NCBI GenBank assembly: GCA_015222595.1
Contig: JADFVP010000125.1
Location: 1-13,365, forward strand
Source: Pseudomonadota bacterium
GTDB taxonomy: Bacteria; Desulfobacterota; GWC2-55-46; JADFVP01
Length of the DNA stretch: 13,365 nt
Direction of reading: 5' to 3'
Under the pieces are notes generated by a model. It ran no database searches, was not told the DNA's origin, and was given only the letters and a program-made list of their open reading frames with translations. Made by a program: the position numbers and the translations under genes. Shown here piece by piece: positions 6,775-13,365 of the stretch. Position 1 is the first letter of the stretch; each line of letters opens with the position of its first letter.

Positions 6775-7458
6775 TTAATCGTTCATATACAGGAGTATCG
6801 ACTGCTTCTCTACCTTTATATAGCCCTCTTGCGTCATCTTCTTAAGCGCCCTTGATACAACCTCGCGCGAAGAGCCGATCATCGCGGCCAGCTCTTCATG
6901 CGTCGGCCTCTCTATCTCTATAACGTTCTCTGCGTTCCTCGACCCGTCCTTGGCCATACCGATAAGCGTATGCGCTATGCGCCCGCAGACATCGAGTAAC
7001 GCGAGGCCGCCTATCTTTCTTGTAGCCTCCCGGAGGCGCGCGGTAAGGTGGGCCAGAAACATCATATATACCCTGTGGTGACTTGCGAGGAAGCCGAGAA
7101 AACGCTCGCGGCTGAGAACCAGACACTCTATATCGCGTACGGCCTCCACATTTGCCGAGCGCGGCTTGTCGTCTATTATCGACATCTCGCCGAACATCTC
7201 GCCGCTCTCGAGCACTGCGAGCACTATCTCTCTGCCGTCCTCGCCGTAGAGCGTAACCTTTGCCCTGCCCGAAAGAAGAAAGTAGACTATCTCTCCGCTG
7301 TCTCCCTCGGAGATAACCTGCGTGCCCTTGGGCCACGCCTGCACCTCGCCCGAAGGAATAAAGTCGTCTATGTAGAACGGGTCGAGCCCCTTAAAGAGCG
7401 GGTTCTTCGCAAGCGTTTCGCGTATGGCCTCTTTATCCATGCCTTTAGACTCACTCAT
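6775..7458 (-). CDS. Crp/Fnr-family transcription regulator
   Basis: A 227-residue regulator with an N-terminal cyclic-nucleotide-binding beta-roll (about 20-130), a dimer helix and a C-terminal winged helix. The phosphate-binding cassette is intact (FGEM 89-92, R100-S101-A102). The dimer helix RKIGGLALLDVCGRIAHTL closely follows E. coli CRP. In an ungapped alignment CRP Ser128 is Thr146, but Thr127, which contacts adenine, is Ala145, so the effector may not be cAMP. The recognition helix S197-R198-E199-V200-V201-S202-R203 keeps all three TGTGA-reading residues (CRP R180, E181, R185) and also has the Ser typical of FNR. No N-terminal Cys cluster is present, so it is not an FNR-type oxygen sensor. 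Its ATG shares one base with the pmbA stop (TAATG), which indicates translational coupling. Confidence 0.92.
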   Translation of the reverse strand: MSESKGMDKEAIRETLAKNPLFKGLDPFYIDDFIPSGEVQAWPKGTQVISEGDSGEIVYFLLSGRAKVTLYGEDGREIVLAVLESGEMFGEMSIIDDKPRSANVEAVRDIECLVLSRERFLGFLASHHRVYMMFLAHLTARLREATRKIGGLALLDVCGRIAHTLIGMAKDGSRNAENVIEIERPTHEELAAMIGSSREVVSRALKKMTQEGYIKVEKQSILLYMND

Positions 7459-8816
7459 TATGTTCCACTCGCCTCGATCTCGTTAAAGAGTATACTCGGC
7501 GCTCCTATGGAGCCGATAAATCGGAGATCGCTACCGCACTCTGCCGCATGGCCGAAGAGTTCGAGCAGGTTGCCGGAGATCGCCATGCCTCTGACGGGAT
7601 ACTTAAGCTCTCCGCCCTCTACCCAGAGACCCGCAGCGCCTATAGAGAAGTCTCCGTTAACCGTATTGATGGTATGCACTCCGAGAAGTTCCGTAATTAA
7701 AAGCCCCTTGGGTATTTCAGCGAGCAACCCGTCCAGACTCTTCTCTCCGCCCTCAATATAGAGGTTAGAGAAACCGATAGAGGGGAGCCCCTTGTAGCCG
7801 GAGCGGGACGAAGAACCGGTCGTAGCGGCACAATCTCGCCGCGCCCAGTAGCCGTCGTACAGAAACGCCTCGACAACTCCGTCGACCATTAGCGGCGTGT
7901 CGCGGCAAGGAACCCCTTCGCCGTCGTAGAGCGAGCTAGCCCACCCGCCGACCATAAGTGCATTGTCGTGAATGCTGAGCACGCTCGAAGCTACCTTCTT
8001 GCCGAGCTTTCCGTTCAGCATAGATTTATTCTTGTGTACGTTGTCGGCGAGAAAAGAGCCGGCCAGAGAGCCGAGCAGCTCCGACACAACGACGTTCTCA
8101 ATGACCGCCGGGCACTTTACCGTCTCTATCTTTCTGGCGCCGAGCATCCTGAGCGCATTCTTCGCGGCGCCGGCCCCGATGGCCTCCGGGTCTATGCCGT
8201 GGCCGGAGTGCGAGAGCCCGACGTCCCAGCCCATCTGCGCCTCGCCGCCCTCTTCGGCAACCGCCATAACGGAAGCAGAAGAGTAGGTCGCGCTCTGTGC
8301 CACGTCAACCCCGTTCGAGTTGACCACTCTGGACGAAGAGGTGCTCTCGGAGTAAGAGGCCTTGCGCACGCGCTGCACTCTGGGGTCTACGTCCAGAGCG
8401 CTCTTTTCGATTCTGATCGCGCACTCTATCCGCTCGGCCTCTGTGGTCGCTTCAGTGGTATCGAAGGTCTTGAGGTCGAGCCCCTCGCCAGCTGCCTCAG
8501 GGGTAGAGAACGCGAGGTACTCGTCCACCGTCGTGCTCTTACTACCCGAAAGCGTATCGCCCACCATCGACTTTAGCGCATCGGTGTCGAGAACATTGGT
8601 AAAGCCGAAGCCCTGCCTTCCCTTTTGTATCGTTCTGAGGCCCACACCGGAACTACTCCGCGCCTTAAGGGTGTCTACTGAACCGCCCTCGGCCTCTACG
8701 CTGAAACCGTCGTCACAAGAGACGAATATTTCATACGCGTCCACCTCACCCGCGACCATCTCGCAGAGCGTCTCTACCGAACGCACCAGACGTTCATCTC
8801 CAACCGACTGCGTCAT
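7458..8816 (-). CDS. pmbA: TldE/PmbA-type subunit of the TldD/TldE metalloprotease
   Basis: A 452-residue PmbA/TldE family protein. TldE pairs with TldD to form a cytoplasmic protease that degrades unfolded peptides and, in enterobacteria, trims microcin B17 and CcdA. No HExxxH zinc motif is present, which identifies it as the non-catalytic TldE side. The family's C-terminal half is clear: GGWASSLYDGEGVPCRDTPL (290-309), the Ser-rich TTGSSSRSG (332-340), GVHTINTVNGDFSIGAAG (379-396), and PVRGMAISGNLLELF (407-421). The ATG at 8816 has GGAGG (8831-8827) 10 nt upstream. TldD is not in the window. The downstream crp-like gene overlaps the stop by one base. Relation of protease and regulator is unknown. 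Confidence 0.93.
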   Translation of the reverse strand: MTQSVGDERLVRSVETLCEMVAGEVDAYEIFVSCDDGFSVEAEGGSVDTLKARSSSGVGLRTIQKGRQGFGFTNVLDTDALKSMVGDTLSGSKSTTVDEYLAFSTPEAAGEGLDLKTFDTTEATTEAERIECAIRIEKSALDVDPRVQRVRKASYSESTSSSRVVNSNGVDVAQSATYSSASVMAVAEEGGEAQMGWDVGLSHSGHGIDPEAIGAGAAKNALRMLGARKIETVKCPAVIENVVVSELLGSLAGSFLADNVHKNKSMLNGKLGKKVASSVLSIHDNALMVGGWASSLYDGEGVPCRDTPLMVDGVVEAFLYDGYWARRDCAATTGSSSRSGYKGLPSIGFSNLYIEGGEKSLDGLLAEIPKGLLITELLGVHTINTVNGDFSIGAAGLWVEGGELKYPVRGMAISGNLLELFGHAAECGSDLRFIGSIGAPSILFNEIEASGT

Positions 8817-8879
8817 ACAGAAAGTACCTCCATCACAAAACTCTCTTTACGTTCAAGAGAAAGAGTTAACTTAAAAGAC

Positions 8880-9413
8880 TCAAACAATATCTATGGCAAC
8901 GGCAGTCTCGTCGCAGACCGGAAACTTTGCGCACTTTGCGCAGTCGCCCCAAATCTTCTGCGGCAGCTCTGCCTTATCCTCAACATGAAAGCCGACGTGC
9001 TCGAAGAAACCTGTAACATAGGTCAGGGCAAAGAGCTTCTTTAGCCCCATTGCGCGCGCCTCATCTATGCAGGCCTCCACAAGCGAGCGGCCTATGCCCG
9101 CGCCGGAGGCCGATGGGTCTACCGCAAGAGAGCGAATCTCGGCAAGCTCCGAGCCCCAGATATGGAGCGAACAGACACCGACCACGCCACTTGCGCCTTC
9201 TACCGCCGCATCGACAACAAAGAAGTCGCGCAGATTATCGTAGATGTTCTCTATGCTTCTTTCGAGCATCACCTCGCGCGCGGCATGGCGCGCTACGACT
9301 GAGAATATCTCGGACGCATCATCGGTGCGCGCCTTTCTGACGCTCAGTACTTTGTTAGCAACACTCTCCACGCTTCGCCGCCCATTACCAGTTATTAAGA
9401 CCAAGTCTACCAC
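8880..9413 (-). CDS. argA: GNAT acetyltransferase, short N-acetylglutamate synthase type
   Basis: A single-domain GNAT enzyme (177 residues from the GTG at 9413). The chain DLAEIRSLAVDP-like strand (AEIRSLAVDP, 91-100), acetyl-CoA loop SGAGIG (103-108), FALTYVTGFFEHVGF (128-142) and the tail KIWGDCAKCAKFPVCDE (153-169) match the stand-alone NAGS of deltaproteobacteria and relatives, which makes N-acetylglutamate to prime arginine synthesis. C158, C161 and C167 could bind a metal. The start is uncertain: TAA directly precedes the GTG and no Shine-Dalgarno is visible, and family members usually begin near VRKA (25-28). The GTG at 9371 (residue 15) is an alternative. It sits 69 bp after recN. 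The symbol rests on remembered family resemblance; a different amino-acid acetyltransferase is possible. Confidence 0.78.
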   Translation of the reverse strand: MVDLVLITGNGRRSVESVANKVLSVRKARTDDASEIFSVVARHAAREVMLERSIENIYDNLRDFFVVDAAVEGASGVVGVCSLHIWGSELAEIRSLAVDPSASGAGIGRSLVEACIDEARAMGLKKLFALTYVTGFFEHVGFHVEDKAELPQKIWGDCAKCAKFPVCDETAVAIDIV

Positions 9414-9482
9414 TTAATAAGACTTATGCCATTATTTAAAACCTTTATTCAAACAACAGAGGACCGGAAACGGAACCCGGCA

Positions 9483-11204
9483 CTATCTCCGGGCGGCCTC
9501 TATCAGCTCTGCCGCATGCTTGCGCGTAGTCTCGGTTACGTTCTGCCCGCCAAGCATCTGCGAAATCTGCTCCACCTTCTCGGCCCGGTCAAGCTCAACC
9601 ACGGAAGAGACCGTTCTTCCCTCTTCGGTCTCTCTCTTTGAAACACCAAAGTGCTTACCGGCAAAGGCGGCTATCTGCGGAAGGTGCGTTATGCAGATTA
9701 CCTGCTGCCGCTCTCCCACCTCTTTGAGCTTAAAGCCTACGGTCTGCGCCGTTGCCCCGCCTATGCCCGCGTCTACCTCATCGAAGACAAGAGTCGCTAC
9801 GGTGGCCGAGACGGTGGCCCGCTTTAGAGCCAGCATTATTCTCGAAAGCTCTCCGCCTGAAGCGATCCGAGCCAAAGGCTTCGCCTCTTCGCCCGCGTTC
9901 GGGGCCAGCAGAAAGTAGACCCTGTCGTAACCCTTCTCGCCTATGCGGAGCGCACTCTCGTTACCGGGTGCGCTCTCTTTTGCATTCTCCTTATCGACAA
10001 CAGCCTCTATCTTAATATCGAAGAGCGCGGCCTCCATACCGAGATCACCGAGTTCAGTCTCTACCAGGCTCTTTAGCTGCCCAGCGCCCTTGCTCCGCGC
10101 CTTCGATAGCTCCGTGGCGATTCCAGAGGCCCGCTCACCCGCTTCCTTTAAAGCCGCCTCTGCCGACGCGGTCTCCGCTTCCGACTCGCCGAGACTCGCA
10201 AGCTCTGCGTCTACCGTCGCCTTATGCGCCAGAACCGCGTCTATGTCCGGGCCGTACTTCTTTATCAGCTTACCGATAAGATCGATCCGGTCGAGTATTT
10301 CGTCGAGCCTCTCCGGCTCCTCGCCTATCGAGTCGGCGAGATCGCGAAGCGTATTAGCAGCGTCTTCTAATCCGTATAAAGCCTCTTCGACACTCTCGGC
10401 GCTACTCTTTAAACGGGGGTCGAAACCGGCCGCCTCCTTTAAAGGAGCGAGCAACGCGCCGAGCCGCTCGACTATCGCCCCGGAGTCGTCATAGAGCCCG
10501 CTCTGCGCCTCGACTACCGCGCTCTTTATCTTGCCGGCGTTACCGAGCCGCTCTTTCTCAGCCTTAAGTTCAACCTCTTCGCCGCTCGCAAGCTCCGCGT
10601 CCGCAATTTCATCAGAGGCGTACCTGAGCAGTTCCGCTCTTCGCTCTAGCTCCCCTGCGCCCTTTACGAGCGAGTCGTACTCGGCCCTGCGCTCTCTTAG
10701 TTCAGAGTACGCAGTGCCCATCTCTTCACGAAGTTTGCCCGGCCCCTTAAGTCCGGCAAACGCGTCGAGCAGTTCTATATGCTCTTCAGGCCTCGTAAGG
10801 CTCTGGTGCTCGCTCTGTCCGTAGACATCTATTAAAGAGCGTCCCACCTCGCCGAGCGTTACAAGGGTCGCCAGCGATCCGTTTATATAGATCCTGTTCC
10901 TGCCCGTTCGCTGCACCACCCGTTTTATCACCAGTTCTTCAGCGGCCTCTATGCCTGCGGCCTCCAGAACGCTTGCAGTGCCGGGCGCACCCGTTATATC
11001 GAAGAGCGCCTCTACCTCGGCCTCTTCGGTGTCGGCTCTAATGAGGTCTCCGCTCGCCCTGTCTCCGAGTATCAAAGAGATTGCGTCTATTACTATTGAT
11101 TTTCCCGCGCCAGTCTCACCGGTAAAGATATTGAGCGCAGGCCCGAAAGAGAGCGAGAGCTTATCTATAATTGCAAAGTTCTTTATGCGAAGTTCTAGGA
11201 GCAT
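9483..11204 (-). CDS. recN: RecN, SMC-like DNA repair ATPase
   Basis: RecN acts early in double-strand-break repair, holding DNA ends or sister chromatids together. At 573 residues it is near the usual length. The split ATPase head is complete: Walker A GETGAGKS (29-36) in the N-terminal part, then a coiled-coil middle rich in Glu, Leu and Ala (about 155-390), then the ABC signature SGGELSR (449-455), Walker B LVFDEVDAG (472-480) and the H-loop His507 in THLPQIA. The N-terminus MLLELRIKNFAIID is typical. The ATG at 11204 has no clear Shine-Dalgarno, and the nearby ATG at 11211 is out of frame. It follows nadK by 90 bp. I saw no SOS (LexA) box upstream, but the host's LexA motif may differ from that of E. 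coli. Confidence 0.97.
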   Translation of the reverse strand: MLLELRIKNFAIIDKLSLSFGPALNIFTGETGAGKSIVIDAISLILGDRASGDLIRADTEEAEVEALFDITGAPGTASVLEAAGIEAAEELVIKRVVQRTGRNRIYINGSLATLVTLGEVGRSLIDVYGQSEHQSLTRPEEHIELLDAFAGLKGPGKLREEMGTAYSELRERRAEYDSLVKGAGELERRAELLRYASDEIADAELASGEEVELKAEKERLGNAGKIKSAVVEAQSGLYDDSGAIVERLGALLAPLKEAAGFDPRLKSSAESVEEALYGLEDAANTLRDLADSIGEEPERLDEILDRIDLIGKLIKKYGPDIDAVLAHKATVDAELASLGESEAETASAEAALKEAGERASGIATELSKARSKGAGQLKSLVETELGDLGMEAALFDIKIEAVVDKENAKESAPGNESALRIGEKGYDRVYFLLAPNAGEEAKPLARIASGGELSRIMLALKRATVSATVATLVFDEVDAGIGGATAQTVGFKLKEVGERQQVICITHLPQIAAFAGKHFGVSKRETEEGRTVSSVVELDRAEKVEQISQMLGGQNVTETTRKHAAELIEAARR

Positions 11205-11294
11205 TTGGCATATACCGATACTTTTTATTGCCCGGCAAGATAGAAGGAAGTGACGGGGTGCGGAACAGGACGCAAGAAAACGGCAGAACAGAGA

Positions 11295-12161
11295 TCAGCT
11301 CTCCTTGTCTACCTTGACCTCCCACATCAGCCTCTCTCTTAAGATATCGAAGTAGCTCTTGCCTTCGTACTTAACGAGATAGACGGACTCTGCAGACCTC
11401 TTGATAGAGATCAGGTCGTTGCAGACTATATCGACATCGACCTGGCCATCCATTATCAGAACGATATTCTCCTGCTCCGGGCAGACCTTAATATCGATAC
11501 TCATCCAGTCTGGTATTACAACAGGACGGTTGGTCAGGTTAAATGGGCAGATAGGCACTACTATAATAGAGTGGATGGTCGGGTAGAGAATCGGGCCTGC
11601 CGAAGAGAGAGAGTAGGCGGTAGAGCCCGTAGGGGTTGCGACAATAAGGCCGTCGGCCCTGTAGGTGGTTACGTACTCGTCGTTGATGCGAGTCTCTACC
11701 CTGATAAGGCGCGCAGCTGCGCTCTTGACCACGGCGTCGTTGAGTATCCTGTGCGTCGAGATCAGTTTGCCGTCTCTGCGGTGCTCAACCGAGAGCATCA
11801 TCCGCTCTTCTACGTTGAAGGTTCCGGCAACAACGCTCTCCAAGAGCGGCATCGCCTCGTCGACGGTAACGGCGGTCATGAAACCGAGCCCGCCCATGTT
11901 TACTCCGACTATAGGAACCTTTCTTCCGTTAAGCATGCGCGCGGCGTGGAGCATGGTACCGTCTCCGCCGAGCACCACCATGTTATCTACCGTAGCGGCA
12001 AGCTCTTCGGGAGCAAGCTCCGTGGCGGGCGCAACGGCCCCCGGTGTCGTGGTCTCGGTAAAGACCTCAATCTCTTTCGACACAAGCCACGCGGCTATCT
12101 CTGAGCCAAGCTTTGCGGCCTCTGCACTGCCGACCTTTACTATTATGCCGAACTTTTTCAT
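11295..12161 (-). CDS. nadK: NAD kinase
   Basis: NadK phosphorylates NAD to NADP, the only de novo route to NADP. The protein has 288 residues from the ATG at 12161. It shows GGDGT (65-69), the phosphate-binding motif, NMGGLGF (88-94), N141-D142 in ILNDAVV, and TPTGSTAYSLSSAGP (176-190), all diagnostic of bacterial NAD kinase. The reading frame is open to an ATG at 12290, but the extra 43 residues lack family features and MKKFGIIVKV is a normal NadK start. GGAG lies 13 nt before the chosen ATG, which is rather far. ATA codes for both isoleucines at its very start. The nadK-recN-NAGS order is one I associate with deltaproteobacteria. Confidence 0.96.
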   Translation of the reverse strand: MKKFGIIVKVGSAEAAKLGSEIAAWLVSKEIEVFTETTTPGAVAPATELAPEELAATVDNMVVLGGDGTMLHAARMLNGRKVPIVGVNMGGLGFMTAVTVDEAMPLLESVVAGTFNVEERMMLSVEHRRDGKLISTHRILNDAVVKSAAARLIRVETRINDEYVTTYRADGLIVATPTGSTAYSLSSAGPILYPTIHSIIVVPICPFNLTNRPVVIPDWMSIDIKVCPEQENIVLIMDGQVDVDIVCNDLISIKRSAESVYLVKYEGKSYFDILRERLMWEVKVDKES

Positions 12162-12308
12162 ATAAAAGAGTCTGCTCCATCTAAAATTTTCAGACCACAA
12201 AGTACCCGCTGAATACGCCCTACGCGCGGCTTGCGCCGTTTCTATTAAGCGCGTACACCGGTAGCCTGTATGCCCCTGCTCAGCACGCAAACCCCGAAAA
12301 CCCGTAAC

Positions 12309-13364
12309 TCAATCTTCGCCCTGCGCGGAGCAGGGGTGAGGCTCTATTATGACCTTTATCGACTTGCCTCCGGTGCTTGCAAGGGCAAAGGCGTCGGAGG
12401 CTTCAGAGAGCGGCAGACGATCGGTCACAAGATCGGCCACCTCTACCCTCTTGTTCGCTATCAGCTCTATTGCCGCAAGAGTATCGGCCGGGGGCGAGGC
12501 GTAAGAGTTTACGAGCGTAATGTTATCTTTCCATAGATCAAAGAGATCGACCGGGTAGGTCTCGCCCGGCTCTTTGGGCGCAAAGAGCAGAATAGAGCCG
12601 GCTCTGTCCACACTGGCAAAGGCTTGTGCGATAGCAGAGTCAACCGGAGCGCAGAGCACCACAATATCAGCGCCATCAGCGCCTCTGCCGCCCATGAACT
12701 CTTTGACCACAGATGGCACATCTTCTGCGGCGTCTATCACGAGGTCTGCCCCCGACACCCGCGCCGCCTCTTTTCTAAAGTCGGAAATATCCGTGGCCAT
12801 AACAACAGAAGCGCCAAGCGCCCTTGCGAGCCGTATATGCAAGAGCCCGGACATGCCGGACCCGATAACGAGTACGCTCTTGCCGGGCGCCATACCAGAG
12901 CGCGTAAGGCCGCGCAGCACGCACCCCAAGGGCTCAGAGAAAGTTCCCTCTTCGAAGCTCATAGAGTCGGGCAGAACAAACGTGCCCCTGTCTACGTTTA
13001 TCGCCGGTACGCGAATGTACTCGGCAAAACCGCCGGGATCGAAGTTGGTGGAGCGCAAGGTGTCGCAGACCGAGTGCTCGCCCCGGAGGCAGTACCGGCA
13101 GGTGTTGCACGGCACATGGTGGGCAACGGTTACACGCTCTCCCACTTTGAACCGCTCCACGCCCGCGCCAACCTCTTCGATCACACCGGCTATCTCGTGG
13201 CCGAGCACAATCGGGGCCTTCTTTATGCGGTACCACTCCATGACATCGCTGCCGCAGATTCCGCTCGCAACAATCTTTACGAGAAGTTCGCCGTCGCCGA
13301 TAACAGGACGCTCCACCTCTTCGACGCGTACGTCGAAGTTATTGTAATAGACTGCTGCTCTCAA
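12309..13364 (-). CDS. Zinc-dependent medium-chain alcohol/polyol dehydrogenase
   Basis: A 351-residue MDR-family oxidoreductase. The catalytic zinc site is C37 in GICGSD and H56-E57 in GHEIAG, with E144 in SEPLGC as the likely fourth ligand. The structural zinc lobe is C86, C89, C92, C100. The Rossmann fold has GSGMSG (168-173), and D192 at the end of the second strand favours NAD over NADP. The sequence resembles sorbitol or threonine dehydrogenase-like enzymes, but the substrate cannot be told. The first codon is TTG, one base from the window edge. MRAAVYY is a normal start for the family, so the gene is probably complete, though an earlier start outside the window cannot be excluded. It lies 147 bp before nadK; no terminator was seen between them. 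Confidence 0.9.
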   Translation of the reverse strand: MRAAVYYNNFDVRVEEVERPVIGDGELLVKIVASGICGSDVMEWYRIKKAPIVLGHEIAGVIEEVGAGVERFKVGERVTVAHHVPCNTCRYCLRGEHSVCDTLRSTNFDPGGFAEYIRVPAINVDRGTFVLPDSMSFEEGTFSEPLGCVLRGLTRSGMAPGKSVLVIGSGMSGLLHIRLARALGASVVMATDISDFRKEAARVSGADLVIDAAEDVPSVVKEFMGGRGADGADIVVLCAPVDSAIAQAFASVDRAGSILLFAPKEPGETYPVDLFDLWKDNITLVNSYASPPADTLAAIELIANKRVEVADLVTDRLPLSEASDAFALASTGGKSIKVIIEPHPCSAQGED

Positions 13365-13365
13365 A

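Noticed and set aside
8838..8866. CTCTTT/AAAGAG hairpin between the GNAT gene and pmbA as a terminator
   Set aside because: The stem is short and AT-rich, followed only by AGTTTTGTG, and it lies just before the pmbA Shine-Dalgarno. Not strong enough to call.
12162..12290. A 43-residue N-terminal extension of NAD kinase
   Set aside because: The extra residues lack family similarity, and MKKFGIIVKV at 12161 is a typical NadK start.
1..13365. CRISPR array, insertion sequence, integrase or prophage signal
   Set aside because: No regularly spaced repeats, transposase or integrase motifs, or terminal inverted repeats were seen; gene content is core-type.

Overview
This is an ordinary, gene-dense chromosomal stretch from a Gram-negative bacterium, roughly mid-50s % G+C by eye. 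All genes lie on the minus strand and are transcribed from high to low coordinates. The order M23 peptidase, secA, argJ, and the short GNAT-type N-acetylglutamate synthase near recN and nadK, recall Geobacter-like deltaproteobacteria (Desulfobacterota). That placement is inference from remembered gene order, not from a search.

Right part (13364 to 6775, in transcription order): a zinc-dependent medium-chain dehydrogenase, NAD kinase (nadK), the SMC-like repair ATPase RecN, a short GNAT acetyltransferase of the N-acetylglutamate synthase type, the TldE/PmbA protease subunit, and a Crp/Fnr-family regulator. The regulator's start codon overlaps the pmbA stop codon. From nadK leftward the gaps are at most about 90 bp, so these genes could form one operon.

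Middle (6774 to 6038): about 740 bp without a convincing protein gene. On the minus strand it holds a near-consensus CRP-type palindrome spaced like a class II activator site before a -10-like hexamer, a second candidate promoter with a perfect -35, and several hairpins, two of which are mutually exclusive. It looks like a long regulated leader of the downstream gene, or a small-RNA locus, and is the most interesting part of the window.

Left part (6037 to 1): a membrane-anchored M23 (LytM-type) endopeptidase homologue with a TTG start, a rho-independent terminator, secA (with 8-bp tandem repeats and a possible 10-codon leader peptide just upstream), argJ, an orphan HEPN-domain protein, and the first 30 codons of a prepilin peptidase that runs off the window.

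The genes cover protein export (SecA, prepilin peptidase), cell-wall turnover (M23), arginine biosynthesis (ArgJ and the NAGS-like GNAT), DNA repair and cofactor metabolism. I found no CRISPR array, transposon, tRNA or rRNA, and no clear new multi-gene system. The notable points are regulatory.
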